A stretch of 13,854 bases of DNA, taken from the NCBI GenBank assembly GCA_964507045.1, contig CAZDOO010000108.1:1-13854 (forward strand), in the 5' to 3' direction. Under the pieces are notes generated by a model. It saw only the letters and a program-made list of their open reading frames with translations. It made no database searches and was not told where the DNA came from. Shown one piece after another: positions 1-7,046 of the stretch. Position 1 is the stretch's first letter, and each line of letters starts with the position of its first letter. The position numbers and the translations under genes were made by a program. The stretch is from UBA8199 sp964507045. GTDB taxonomy: Bacteria > Verrucomicrobiota > Verrucomicrobiia > Limisphaerales > UBA8199.

Positions 1-5
1 TGCAC

Positions 6-35
6 AAACGCCCAGTTTTTGGCGTTTCGCCTTTT
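6..35 (+). terminator. Weak terminator-like hairpin at left edge
   Basis: Two alternative hairpins overlap here. One pairs AAACGCC (6-12) with GGCGTTT (21-27). The other pairs GGCG (21-24) with CGCC (28-31) across a TTT loop and is followed directly by TTTT (32-35), the layout of a short rho-independent terminator on the + strand. A gene ending just left of the window would fit. The 4-bp stem is short and no upstream coding sequence is visible, so this is a suggestion only. Confidence 0.3.
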
Positions 36-46
36 GAATTTCGGAA

Positions 47-235
47 CACCCTCCGGAGGGGTGCTAGATGCCGCCTGGCACGTTTGGCCACTTGTCTCCT
101 TGCCTGCTCGGCGGGTCGGGTTCTAGCATCCCTTCAGGATGCAATCGGATCGTCGTCTGCGAACCGGTGGTCGTTTCCCCCTGCAACCCTGAAACGACCC
201 ACCGGCTACCTTCTGCCAACCCTGACGGGTTGGGC
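47..235. repeat. Cluster of four different short palindromes (REP-like mosaic)
   Basis: Four unlike inverted repeats lie within 190 bases. (1) CACCCTCCGGAGGGGTG at 47-63, palindromic apart from one missing C. (2) GCATCC/GGATGC at 126-131 and 137-142 with a 5-base loop. (3) A long stem pairing 164-177 (starting CCGGTGGTCG) with 191-205, with one bulged C. (4) CCAACCC/GGGTTGG at 216-222 and 227-233 with a TGAC loop. Short ORFs here cross these palindromes and have no ribosome binding sites or coding character, so I regard the stretch as non-coding. Clusters of distinct palindromes resemble REP/BIME-type mosaic elements, which are usually mobilised by a separate RAYT-type transposase. No such gene is in the window. 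The repeat-family assignment is inference; the stems are seen directly. Confidence 0.65.
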
Positions 236-369
236 TGGGGCGCAGACGCTGGTCTTCACACATAAGTCCGTTTAAGGGAGGACTGAGCAAGATGTGGGTA
301 ATGACAAGGGTTAGACCGCCGGGGGCAAGGGGGGCGGTCCTACCCTGGGAAGCCTCCCGCAAACAGCCG

Positions 370-448
370 CCAACCCTGAAAGGGTTGGATCGCGCCCCAT
401 CACCCGGGCGATCCAACCCTGGGCTGAATGACCCAACCCTTGCAGGGT
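370..448. repeat. CCAACCCT palindrome cluster with alternative pairings
   Basis: CCAACCCT occurs at 370-377, 413-420 and 433-440, and its complement AGGGTTGG at 381-388. The 370-377 arm pairs perfectly with 381-388 around a GAA loop. The 381-393 arm also pairs perfectly over 13 bp with 408-420, around a 14-base loop, so the two hairpins exclude each other. A third small stem pairs ACCCT (436-440) with AGGGT (444-448). The same CCAACCC/GGGTTGG unit forms the hairpin at 216-233. The cluster ends about 12 bases before the proposed promoter of the response regulator. It could be a dispersed repeat or a cis-regulatory or terminator structure. Between 236 and 369 I see nothing else. Confidence 0.6.
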
Positions 449-459
449 AAGAAGCGCGG

Positions 460-487
460 TTGCAAGCGGGCCAAAGTCGGTTATGCT
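460..487 (+). promoter_or_regulatory. Possible sigma-70-like promoter of the NarL-type regulator
   Basis: TTGCAA at 460-465 and TATGCT at 482-487 are separated by 16 bases. Each hexamer matches consensus at four of six positions. Transcription would start near 494, leaving a leader of about 45 bases before the ATG at 539. The match is moderate and promoter consensus in this phylum is not well established, so treat it as a candidate. Confidence 0.33.
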
Positions 488-538
488 AGAGGCAGCGCGA
501 CCTTGCAGGACAGAGGGGCGCGCCACAACTCATCGCTT

Positions 539-1210
539 ATGAAGAAAGTTGCTGTTTTGCTGGTGGACGATCATGCGGTCGTTCGCCAGGGTTTGAGGGC
601 GCTGCTGGAGGCCGAAGGGGACCTGGTGGTGGTGGGGGAAGCGGAAGACGGCCGGGAAGCGGTGCAACTGGCCCGGAAGACCTTCCCCGACGTGGTGCTG
701 ATGGATGTGGCGATGCCGGGCATGAACGGCGCGGAGGCGACGCGGCAAATCCTTAAGAGCGTGCCCACCACCAAGGTGCTGGTGCTGACTTCCTACGGAG
801 ATGACGACTACGTGGCGCAATTGCTGGAGGCCGGCGCCATGGGCTACGTGGTCAAGCAGACGGCGGCGGCGGACTTGCTCAAGGCCATTCGCCAGGTCCA
901 GAAGGGCGAGGCGTTCTTTAGCCCGGTGATTGCCAGGCGGCTGCAGTCCAATGGCCAGGGCGCCTTTGCAATGCCGCAGCCCGACAAGAAGGTTCCCAGC
1001 CTGACGTCACGCGAGACCGAGGTGCTGCAGTTGGTCGCCGAGGGCCTGGCCAATAAGCAGATTGCCGCCGAGCTGGCCATCAGCATCAAGACGGTGGAGA
1101 AGCACCGGCAGCAGGCGATGAACAAGCTCAATATTCATGACACCGCCGGGCTGACCCGCTACGCGATTGCCAAAGGCTGGGTCGAGCCGGGCGTGGCGGC
1201 GCGGATCTGA
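539..1210 (+). CDS. NarL/FixJ-family two-component response regulator
   Basis: A 223-residue cytoplasmic regulator with an N-terminal receiver domain (about 1-120) and a C-terminal LuxR-type helix-turn-helix (about 148-212). Receiver residues are intact: acidic pair D10/D11, phosphoacceptor D56 in LMDVAMPGMNG, T84 and K106. The HTH carries the family signature LTSRETEVLQLVAEG followed by NKQIAAELAISIKTVEKH. Phosphorylation by a sensor kinase would normally promote dimerisation and DNA binding, but no kinase gene lies nearby, so its signal and targets are unknown. I start at the ATG at 539 because the receiver fold begins at once (MKKVAVLLVDDH). An in-frame ATG at 428 would add 37 residues read from the palindrome region. 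No good Shine-Dalgarno precedes 539. The stop is 13 bases from the stop of the convergent gene, leaving no room for a separate terminator. Confidence 0.93.
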   Translation: MKKVAVLLVDDHAVVRQGLRALLEAEGDLVVVGEAEDGREAVQLARKTFPDVVLMDVAMPGMNGAEATRQILKSVPTTKVLVLTSYGDDDYVAQLLEAGAMGYVVKQTAAADLLKAIRQVQKGEAFFSPVIARRLQSNGQGAFAMPQPDKKVPSLTSRETEVLQLVAEGLANKQIAAELAISIKTVEKHRQQAMNKLNIHDTAGLTRYAIAKGWVEPGVAARI

Positions 1211-1223
1211 GCTGGCGGGAGGG

Positions 1224-4200
1224 CTACGGGGGCAGATCGGTCACCCGGAGGTTGTCGAGCCAGACGTTGTAGCTGCCGGAGCCGGCGGCGGGCACGAACT
1301 CGAGGTGTTCGAGCACGCCTTTGCCGGTGGTGGTATTCAGGAGGCCATTGCCAGTAAAGCCGCGCAGGGGCTCTTGCGGGATAAGGAAGCTCAACGTCGT
1401 CCACGCCCCAGCCGGCACCAGGCGGCCTTTAGGCGGGGTGACTGTGTTGTCGGTGGTCCCGCCGATCCATTCGATGGCGCCGCTGGTGCCGCCGTTCGCG
1501 CCAATCGCGGCCGTGGTGCTGGTTTCGCGGAAGCCGAAGGCGACGTAGAGGGCCTTATCGGTGTAGAGGTCGAACTGCAGGACCTGGTTGGTGCTGATGG
1601 TGGGGTTGGGCAGATTCGCGGCGCTGTAGGTCGTCAGCCGCAGCCAGGGACTGATCGTGCCGGTCTTGAAACTCCAGGCGGCGGCCAGCACTTTGGCGCT
1701 GGAGTGCCCCGCGGGAAAGGCATTGGTTACATAGGTGAAGTTGGGCGCGGCGTCGAGGAAGTTGGTGGTTGAGCCGGAGGTCCAGGGCGGCTGGAACATC
1801 ACTTGGGTTCCCGGGGCGTAGGTCTCGAAATCGGCCAGCGTTTGCACGGAGGCCTGGCCGGCGCGGTAGAAGCGCGCGGGATAGTTGGCGGCGTCGGGAT
1901 CAATGAAGGGCAGGGGGGCGTTGGAGACGGCGAGCACCGCGAGGGGAGTCCAATCAGCCAGGTTGGTAGCAGCGTAGATTACGTAGCTCTGTCCCGGCAC
2001 CCCGGAGAAGAGCAGTTGCACCTGCCCGTTGCTGAGCACCTCGGCGGAGAGAAAGCGCACTTCGGGCGAACTGACGGCCAGCGTGGCCGGCGCGCTGGCG
2101 GCCAGCCCGGCGTCGTTGCTGACGATGACGTCATAGGCGCCGGCGTTTGGCGCCTGGACGTTGTTCAGGGAGAGGGCGGAGGCAGTCGCGCCGGCGAGGT
2201 TCGTTCCATTAAGGCGCCACTGGTAGCCCAGCGGAGTCGAGCCGCTGGCGCCGACGGTGAACGTGGCCGTGCCGCCCGCGCTGGCGGTTTGCGCGGTGGG
2301 CTGCGTGGTGATCGCGGGGGCCAGGAGCGCGGGGCTGCCGAGGTCTTCCACGCGCAGGTTAGCGAACAGCACAAAAGCATCCTTTGCGGGACTTGCGATG
2401 GAGGAGAACGGGTCCATGAACCCGAGCATGATGTTGCCGTTGGTGAACGGGGAAGCGTTGGCGCGCTGGGCGACAACGGTACCGTCGAGCATCCACACCA
2501 GCACGTTGTTGGTCTGGCGCAGCTCGACTTCGACCCACGTCTTGCCGGGCGCCCCGGCGGTCTCGAAGCGCGTGGCGGGGAAGAGGCTTTGGTAGATGCC
2601 GGCGGTGTTGTTGGAAGCGGTTAAGCCGCTCGTGCCGGCGGCGGTGAGGTCAATCTGCGTTCCCGCGAGGTTGCCCTGGTAAGCCTGGTAGTCGTTCGTG
2701 GTGCCGCCTTCGCCGTTGAGGGCAAACCAGACGCCGTCCGAAGAGGAGGCCGAGGGCGCGGTCCAGTTGACCTGGGTGCCGAGATGGTTGAGGCCGAAGA
2801 TGCCGTACTCGGTCGAGCCCGTCGCGCCGGCGCCGCTCGCGTTGCCGGGGTAATTGATCCACAGGTCGAACTTCAGGGCGAAGTTGTTGCTGAAAGACCG
2901 GCCTTTGGGGTAGAGGTTCACCGCCGCCGTGGCGGCGGCAGCATCGTTGTTGTTAACCGTGAGTCGCACCGCGCGCGTCCGGTCGTCCGGTGAATTGGGC
3001 GCGGGCGGAATGAGATTGGTGACGCTGTTGAAGGTGCAGGCCGTTGCGGAGTAGTCGAAGGCCCAATTCGTCGTGAAGTCGGCGAGGCTGTTGGCCGCGC
3101 CCCAATACAGGTTCCAATTCGTCGAGCTGTCGGTGTTGAAGCTGTCGGCGAAGAGAACCGGATGAACGTTGGTGTTGACCCGGAGCAGCGCGAGCCGGCT
3201 GGTGGCCGAACCGGCGCTGTTGCTGATGATGACGCTGTAGCTGCCGGCGTTGGCCGCCTGGGCGTTGCTGATCAGCAGGCTGACGTTGGTGGCGCCGGCC
3301 AGGGGCGCCCCGTTATAGAGCCAGCGGTAGGTGAGAGGCGGGTCGCCGGCGACCAGCGGGCGGAAGGCGGGGCTGGCGCCCGGCAGCACGGTTTGACTGC
3401 GGGGGTGCGCCATGATCAACGGCGCCAGCGCGGAGATGGTGTAGCGCGGGACACGGATGACGCCGTCGCTGGTCGTGCCTTCGCTGGTTCCTTCGTCGCT
3501 GAGGAGCGCGGCAAGGCTGGAAGTGGTCAGGACGTTGGTGACGGTGTTGGGGCTCCCGTCCACCGTCAGGGCGTTCTGGACCAGCCGGACGCCGTGGCTG
3601 TAATCCATGTAGGTTTCCTCGTGGCCATTGTAAAGCGGCTGAATGTTAGAGCCGCTCGGATAATGCCAGCCGTAGATAACGACGGGTTTGGTGATGCCCG
3701 CGTTGGCGAAGTTCGTGTAGATTTTGGTGGAGACGATGATGTCCTTCTTATCGCCGCTGACCAGGGATCCCAGAGGGTTTGAGTTGGTGGCCCGATCGCT
3801 GCGAATGGCCTCGTTCGAGAGCGCAAAGACCGCAACGCTCATGATGTCATAAGAGCCCGGGCTGAAGGGGTGGGGGGTTAACTTGACTGTGGCATTGGCC
3901 CAGATTTGATCCACCATCTTGCGCGTCGGCAGGGTGCAGCCCAGCAGGTGGCACAACCGCTGGGCCAGCAGGGGCGTCATCGGCTCCAGGAAGTAATCCG
4001 TGTCGGCGCCGATGGCGAGATAGTCCGGGGCCGCGTAGTAGGTGGCGCTGTGCGCCGTGCCGCCGATCGTCGCGCTGACCGTTATAGGCACGAGCTTGCG
4101 CTGAAAGTCCGGGACGTTGCCGCCGGCAACTTGCGCGTAAATCCAGTTCTCGCGCTGCGTCCGCGACATCGGGGTGATGATATTGAGGAACTGGCTGCCG

Positions 4201-4361
4201 GTCGGGGCGCCGGCGGGGCGCGGCGGCAAGTTCAGCGTCTGGGAAAGGGCGGCTGGGCCGGCTGCGAACAGCAGCCCACCGGCTAGCGCGATGATTGACT
4301 TCAAGTTCAAGCGGTTAAGCCCGAGACGTTGCGGCGGACGCCAGGCTACAAGGCAATACAT
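1224..4361 (-). CDS. Large exported multidomain protein: unknown N-terminal domain, two Ig-like domains, LamG-like domain, FN3-like and CBM-like modules
   Basis: A 1,045-residue protein with a signal peptide (hydrophobic core about 22-38, ending AALSQ), so exported. Order: an unrecognised N-terminal domain (about 52-310) with the conserved-looking stretches IYGWHYPSGS (229-238) and NGHEETYMDYSHGVR (245-259); Ig-like domain 1 (317-395, YRW...NAGSYSVIISNSAG); a beta-sandwich-like region resembling LamG/ConA lectins (400-675, ending FANLRVEDLG); Ig-like domain 2 (681-763, YQW...NAGAYDVIVSNDAG); an FN3-like module of a kind common in Verrucomicrobiota (765-835, GVPGQSYVIYAATNLADWT); and a C-terminal domain resembling carbohydrate-binding modules (838-1043, ending VWLDNLRVTD). 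The lectin and CBM calls rest on sequence character only. Binding of polysaccharide or cell surfaces is inferred; an enzymatic N-terminus is possible but unproven. The ATG at 4361 is used. TTG codons at 4310 or 4304 would give a more compact signal peptide (MNLKSIIALAGG), and no clear Shine-Dalgarno decides. The frame stays open to 4970, but that part is antisense to the receiver gene. No C-terminal sorting signal is seen. Confidence 0.85.
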   Translation of the reverse strand: MYCLVAWRPPQRLGLNRLNLKSIIALAGGLLFAAGPAALSQTLNLPPRPAGAPTGSQFLNIITPMSRTQRENWIYAQVAGGNVPDFQRKLVPITVSATIGGTAHSATYYAAPDYLAIGADTDYFLEPMTPLLAQRLCHLLGCTLPTRKMVDQIWANATVKLTPHPFSPGSYDIMSVAVFALSNEAIRSDRATNSNPLGSLVSGDKKDIIVSTKIYTNFANAGITKPVVIYGWHYPSGSNIQPLYNGHEETYMDYSHGVRLVQNALTVDGSPNTVTNVLTTSSLAALLSDEGTSEGTTSDGVIRVPRYTISALAPLIMAHPRSQTVLPGASPAFRPLVAGDPPLTYRWLYNGAPLAGATNVSLLISNAQAANAGSYSVIISNSAGSATSRLALLRVNTNVHPVLFADSFNTDSSTNWNLYWGAANSLADFTTNWAFDYSATACTFNSVTNLIPPAPNSPDDRTRAVRLTVNNNDAAAATAAVNLYPKGRSFSNNFALKFDLWINYPGNASGAGATGSTEYGIFGLNHLGTQVNWTAPSASSSDGVWFALNGEGGTTNDYQAYQGNLAGTQIDLTAAGTSGLTASNNTAGIYQSLFPATRFETAGAPGKTWVEVELRQTNNVLVWMLDGTVVAQRANASPFTNGNIMLGFMDPFSSIASPAKDAFVLFANLRVEDLGSPALLAPAITTQPTAQTASAGGTATFTVGASGSTPLGYQWRLNGTNLAGATASALSLNNVQAPNAGAYDVIVSNDAGLAASAPATLAVSSPEVRFLSAEVLSNGQVQLLFSGVPGQSYVIYAATNLADWTPLAVLAVSNAPLPFIDPDAANYPARFYRAGQASVQTLADFETYAPGTQVMFQPPWTSGSTTNFLDAAPNFTYVTNAFPAGHSSAKVLAAAWSFKTGTISPWLRLTTYSAANLPNPTISTNQVLQFDLYTDKALYVAFGFRETSTTAAIGANGGTSGAIEWIGGTTDNTVTPPKGRLVPAGAWTTLSFLIPQEPLRGFTGNGLLNTTTGKGVLEHLEFVPAAGSGSYNVWLDNLRVTDLPP

Positions 4362-4421
4362 ACCAGTGATGGGGCCGGTTTGCGAGTGAAAAGAAGATTG
4401 GCATTCCCGGGGGAAAGCCAT

Positions 4422-4865
4422 ATGCTCAGCACAAATAAGGCGCGAATGAAGGGACCTGCATTTCCACAAAGACGCATCCTGGTGGTGGACGACCAGCCGA
4501 TGGTCTGCGATGCCGTGAAAATGATGCTGGAGTTCGATGGGCACCAGGTGCAGACCGTGCTGAGCGCCGCGGCGGCCCTGGCGATGCTCGAGCATGAGAC
4601 GTTTGATTTGATCATCACCGATTATGACATGCCGGGGATGAAAGGCGACGCGCTGGCCGCGGCGATCAAGGCGCGGTTGCCCAAGCAGCCGATCGTAATG
4701 ATCACCGCCTACCCTGAGATACTCCGAGCTTCGGGCAATCCACTGCCCGGTATTGACCACGTCATCAGCAAGCCGTTTCTCCTGGAGAATTTGCGCGAGG
4801 CGATTGTCAAAGTGATGCGCGGCGGGGCACCGAGCGGGGCGGGCGGAGACCAGGCCGGCGCCTGA
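4422..4865 (+). CDS. Receiver-only response regulator (CheY-like)
   Basis: A 147-residue protein made of one receiver domain (about 17-133) with a short Gly/Ala-rich tail and no DNA-binding or enzymatic output domain. Visible residues: RILVVDDQ with D23/D24, phosphoacceptor D67 in IITDYDMPGM, the threonine of MITAYPE, and the lysine of VISKPF. Single-domain receivers typically act by protein-protein contact, as in phosphorelays or CheY-like control; the partner here is unknown. The ATG at 4422 follows the purine-rich GGGGGAAAG. An in-frame ATG at 4446 is also possible, and the longer start at 4329 would overlap the divergent secreted-protein gene. The 60-base gap to that divergent start suggests shared regulatory DNA, which is inference. 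Confidence 0.88.
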   Translation: MLSTNKARMKGPAFPQRRILVVDDQPMVCDAVKMMLEFDGHQVQTVLSAAAALAMLEHETFDLIITDYDMPGMKGDALAAAIKARLPKQPIVMITAYPEILRASGNPLPGIDHVISKPFLLENLREAIVKVMRGGAPSGAGGDQAGA

Positions 4866-4866
4866 G

Positions 4867-4882
4867 CGCGCCGGGCGGCGCG
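4867..4882 (+). terminator. Hairpin directly after the receiver gene
   Basis: CGCGCC (4867-4872) pairs perfectly with GGCGCG (4877-4882) around a GGGC loop, starting two bases after the stop codon. No T-run follows, so it is not a classic rho-independent terminator. It may still stabilise or end the transcript. Confidence 0.3.
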
Positions 4883-4976
4883 GAGGTTCAAGCCGGGGCG
4901 GGACGGTACCCGTACTGGACCCGTAGGACCCTGCGTATTTTCCACATCTTGTCGGCAGGGCCGGGTTCATTATGAT

Positions 4977-4981
4977 GGAGG
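4977..4981 (+). promoter_or_regulatory. Ribosome binding site of lepB
   Basis: GGAGG lies 7 bases before the ATG at 4989. It is one of the few consensus Shine-Dalgarno sequences in the window and fixes the lepB start. Confidence 0.8.
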
Positions 4982-4988
4982 TGTATTA

Positions 4989-5570
4989 ATGAACGCGGCA
5001 ACGCAATCAACTGAGTCGGATTCCTTGTTAGCCAGCCCGGTTATGCTCCCGCGCACGCGCCGGGCCAATTCCGCGGCGCGTTCAATTCTCCGCCAAATCC
5101 TTCAGGGCCTGGCCATCGTGGTCCTCGCCGCCGGCAGCTACTATGTCATCAGCCACTTCTTCCTGCAGTCCGTCCGGGTCGTGGGCCGGAGCATGGTGCC
5201 CACGCTGCACGACTCCGAGCCCTACCTGCTGAACCGCTGGGTCTATCACTTTCGCGCGCCGCACCACAGCGACGTGGTGGTGCTGCGCGACCCCAGCGAC
5301 AACGGCTTCTCGGTCAAGCGCATCATCGCCACGCCCGGGGATTCGATCTATCTGAAGGACGGGGCCGTCTATCTGAATGGCCGCAAGCTCAACGAGACCT
5401 ACCTGCTCCCGGGCACGCCGACCTACACGGAGTCGAAATACCGGGATCAATTGCTGCTGTGCGGCAACGACCAGTATTTTCTCCTGGGCGATAACCGGCA
5501 GAACTCGATTGACAGCCGTTCGTATGGGCTGGTGCCGCGCTCGAATATCCTGGGCATGCTGATTCGCTGA
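4989..5570 (+). CDS. lepB: Signal peptidase I (S26 family)
   Basis: A 193-residue membrane-bound serine protease that removes signal peptides from exported preproteins on the outer face of the cytoplasmic membrane. After a polar N-terminus of about 35 residues, one membrane segment lies at about 37-60 (LAIVVLAAGSYYVISHF). Catalytic Ser68 sits in GRSMVPTL and catalytic Lys110 in FSVKRI. The family box GDNRQNSIDSRSYG is at 167-180. The length suits the compact, single-anchor bacterial enzymes rather than the longer two-anchor E. coli form. The start is fixed by GGAGG 7 bases upstream. Several neighbouring genes encode likely substrates with AxA-type cleavage sites, though lepB is probably a general housekeeping gene. 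Confidence 0.96.
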   Translation: MNAATQSTESDSLLASPVMLPRTRRANSAARSILRQILQGLAIVVLAAGSYYVISHFFLQSVRVVGRSMVPTLHDSEPYLLNRWVYHFRAPHHSDVVVLRDPSDNGFSVKRIIATPGDSIYLKDGAVYLNGRKLNETYLLPGTPTYTESKYRDQLLLCGNDQYFLLGDNRQNSIDSRSYGLVPRSNILGMLIR

Positions 5571-5907
5571 GCCGGTGGGAGCCAGCGTCCGGTTGCGGGA
5601 CGCCCGGCCGAAGATGCCGGGGGCTGATGAGGGGGTGCAGGGCCACAAACGCTAACTTGAGGCAGTGGCGCAGGAGGTTGGCAGGGCACCAGAGATTCTT
5701 GAGGTTTGGCAGGTTTCCGCACTGCTGCGCCCGGGGATGGTCGCACTCCGTTTCCGCTCGGCGGCGCGTACTTTGTACTTGTCAGGGAGGCTGGTTGGTG
5801 CACACTTCGCTCGACGGACCCGGCTTGTCGCAGCTCAGGAATGCGAAGGTGTTCCGGTTCGGCAGGCGAGGTGCCCGCGTGAGCGAAGGCAATGCATAAT
5901 CCAGCGT
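5571..5907. other. Intergenic region after lepB with two GC hairpins
   Basis: Just after lepB, GCGTCC (5585-5590) pairs with GGACGC (5598-5603), and overlapping it CCCGGC (5603-5608) pairs with GCCGGG (5616-5621). Neither is followed by a T-run, so termination is only possible. The reading frame of the next gene stays open upstream to a GTG at 5665, but that 81-residue extension is rich in Arg and low-complexity and looks non-coding. No confident promoter was found in the rest. Confidence 0.4.
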
Positions 5908-6150
5908 ATGCGAATACTCCTGCAGCAAAGGGATAGCGGTCTCTACTTTGAGGACATTGATTCGTGGACGCCTGATAGCGCGGAAGCGATGAACTTCGTC
6001 AGCTCCACGGCGGCCCTGGATTTCTGCGCGGCGAACAAGGTGACGGGGGTGCAGATCGTGCTCAAGTTCGACGAGGAGAGGAGCGAGATCGTGTTGCCAA
6101 CGGTGCCGCCGCAAGTCTCCCAGCCGCAGCGGTCAGCCAAGTCGGTGTAA
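5908..6150 (+). CDS. Small conserved-looking protein of unknown function (80 aa)
   Basis: An 80-residue soluble protein without a signal peptide, membrane segment or cysteine cluster. It begins MRILLQQRDSGLYFEDIDSW, continues with an acidic and Ala-rich middle (SAEAMNFVSSTAALDFCAAN), and has a hydrophobic strand VQIVLKFD before a Ser/Pro/Gln-rich tail. The alternating pattern suggests a small alpha/beta fold. From memory, similar 60-80 residue proteins occur in Verrucomicrobiota and Planctomycetes, but this could not be checked and I assign no function. The ATG at 5908 is preferred because upstream in-frame sequence looks non-coding. No clear Shine-Dalgarno precedes it. It lies between lepB and the zinc-ribbon membrane protein on the same strand. 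Confidence 0.7.
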   Translation: MRILLQQRDSGLYFEDIDSWTPDSAEAMNFVSSTAALDFCAANKVTGVQIVLKFDEERSEIVLPTVPPQVSQPQRSAKSV

Positions 6151-6267
6151 GGAATCCCGGGCGGGGGCGTCTGGCGCTGGCCGCCGGCAGCGAAGAATTG
6201 GGTGGGGAGGCTCTGCTTTTGCCTTGAATGGGCCACGCCCGGCGGCATTATCAAGACACTAGCTATT

Positions 6268-7008
6268 ATGGTCACCCCGGCCTGTTCCCGGTGCGGCCGG
6301 GTAATCCCCGGCGAGGATATCAATGTCGGCAACGATGTGGCTTACTGCCGCGTTTGTAATCTCTCGTACGAGCTCTCGGCCCTGACGCAGGGCACGGAGC
6401 TGGATTCGAACATAGACCTTAACCGCCCGCCCCCCGGGACGTGGTACCGCAGCGACGGGCCCGGGCCGGTCATCGGCGCCACGCACCGCTCGCTTGGCGC
6501 AGCCTTCGGGGCGCTGGCGATCGCGCTGTTTTGGAATGGGATCGTGTCCGTGTTTGTGCTGTTGGCGCTGGCCGGCACGCTGCGGAACCTCGGAATCCAA
6601 CTGCCGCATTGGTTCCCCGCGCCGGTCATGAACGACAGCCCCATGAGTGTGGGCATGACGATCTTCCTCTGGATTTTCCTTACCCCCTTCATCGTCATCG
6701 GCCTGGTCATGATCGGCGCATTTCTCTCCGCGCTCGCGGGCCGGACGGAGGTCCGCATGAACAATTCCGAGGGCGTGGTGTTCACCGGCATCGGCGCGGT
6801 CGGCCACCGGAGGCGCTTCGACGCCTCGTCCGTGAAGGAGGTGCGGATTGAGGATCGGCAGTGGCGCAACAGCGAGGGAGCACGCCAGCGCAAGGCGTGC
6901 ATCCTCATCGAGACCCGCGACGGCAGGCAGGTGCGGCTGGGCTCGATGCTCACGCCGGAGCGGAGGAAGTTTGTGGGCGAGGCCCTGCGCAAGGTGCTCT
7001 GGGGCTGA
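6268..7008 (+). CDS. Zinc-ribbon membrane protein with PH-like C-terminal domain
   Basis: A 246-residue protein. The N-terminus has four cysteines in two CxxC knuckles (C6-x2-C9 and C27-x2-C30), a zinc-ribbon pattern. A Pro-rich linker (PPPGTWYR) leads to two membrane segments at about 76-103 and 128-157. The remaining 85 residues (160-246) are predicted beta strands with VRMNNSEGVVFTG, FDASSVKEVRIEDRQW and ILIETRDGRQVRLGS followed by a final helix, the layout of bacterial PH-like domains often found after membrane anchors. No enzyme motif is seen; a sensing or scaffolding role at the membrane is only a guess. The ATG at 6268 places the zinc ribbon at once; an in-frame start at 6202 would add 22 residues. 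No Shine-Dalgarno is obvious. Confidence 0.78.
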   Translation: MVTPACSRCGRVIPGEDINVGNDVAYCRVCNLSYELSALTQGTELDSNIDLNRPPPGTWYRSDGPGPVIGATHRSLGAAFGALAIALFWNGIVSVFVLLALAGTLRNLGIQLPHWFPAPVMNDSPMSVGMTIFLWIFLTPFIVIGLVMIGAFLSALAGRTEVRMNNSEGVVFTGIGAVGHRRRFDASSVKEVRIEDRQWRNSEGARQRKACILIETRDGRQVRLGSMLTPERRKFVGEALRKVLWG

Positions 7009-7046
7009 GCTGGCGGGCCGGCGGCGGACGCGGTCGGCGACGCCGA

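Noticed and set aside
68..416. Several short ORFs on both strands
   Set aside because: They run through the palindrome clusters, lack ribosome binding sites and overlap each other in different frames.
47..448. Palindrome units as a CRISPR array
   Set aside because: The units differ from each other, spacing is irregular, and no cas genes are present.
4362..4970. Open 203-codon N-terminal extension of the large secreted protein on the minus strand
   Set aside because: It is antisense to the well-supported receiver gene, and the signal peptide begins only after it.
4949..4976. TTGTCG and TATGAT as a lepB promoter
   Set aside because: The -10-like TATGAT directly abuts the GGAGG, so the transcript would start without its ribosome binding site.
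5665..5907. GTG-started 81-residue extension of the 80-residue protein
   Set aside because: The extension is Arg-rich and low in structure, and the conserved-looking part starts exactly at the ATG at 5908.
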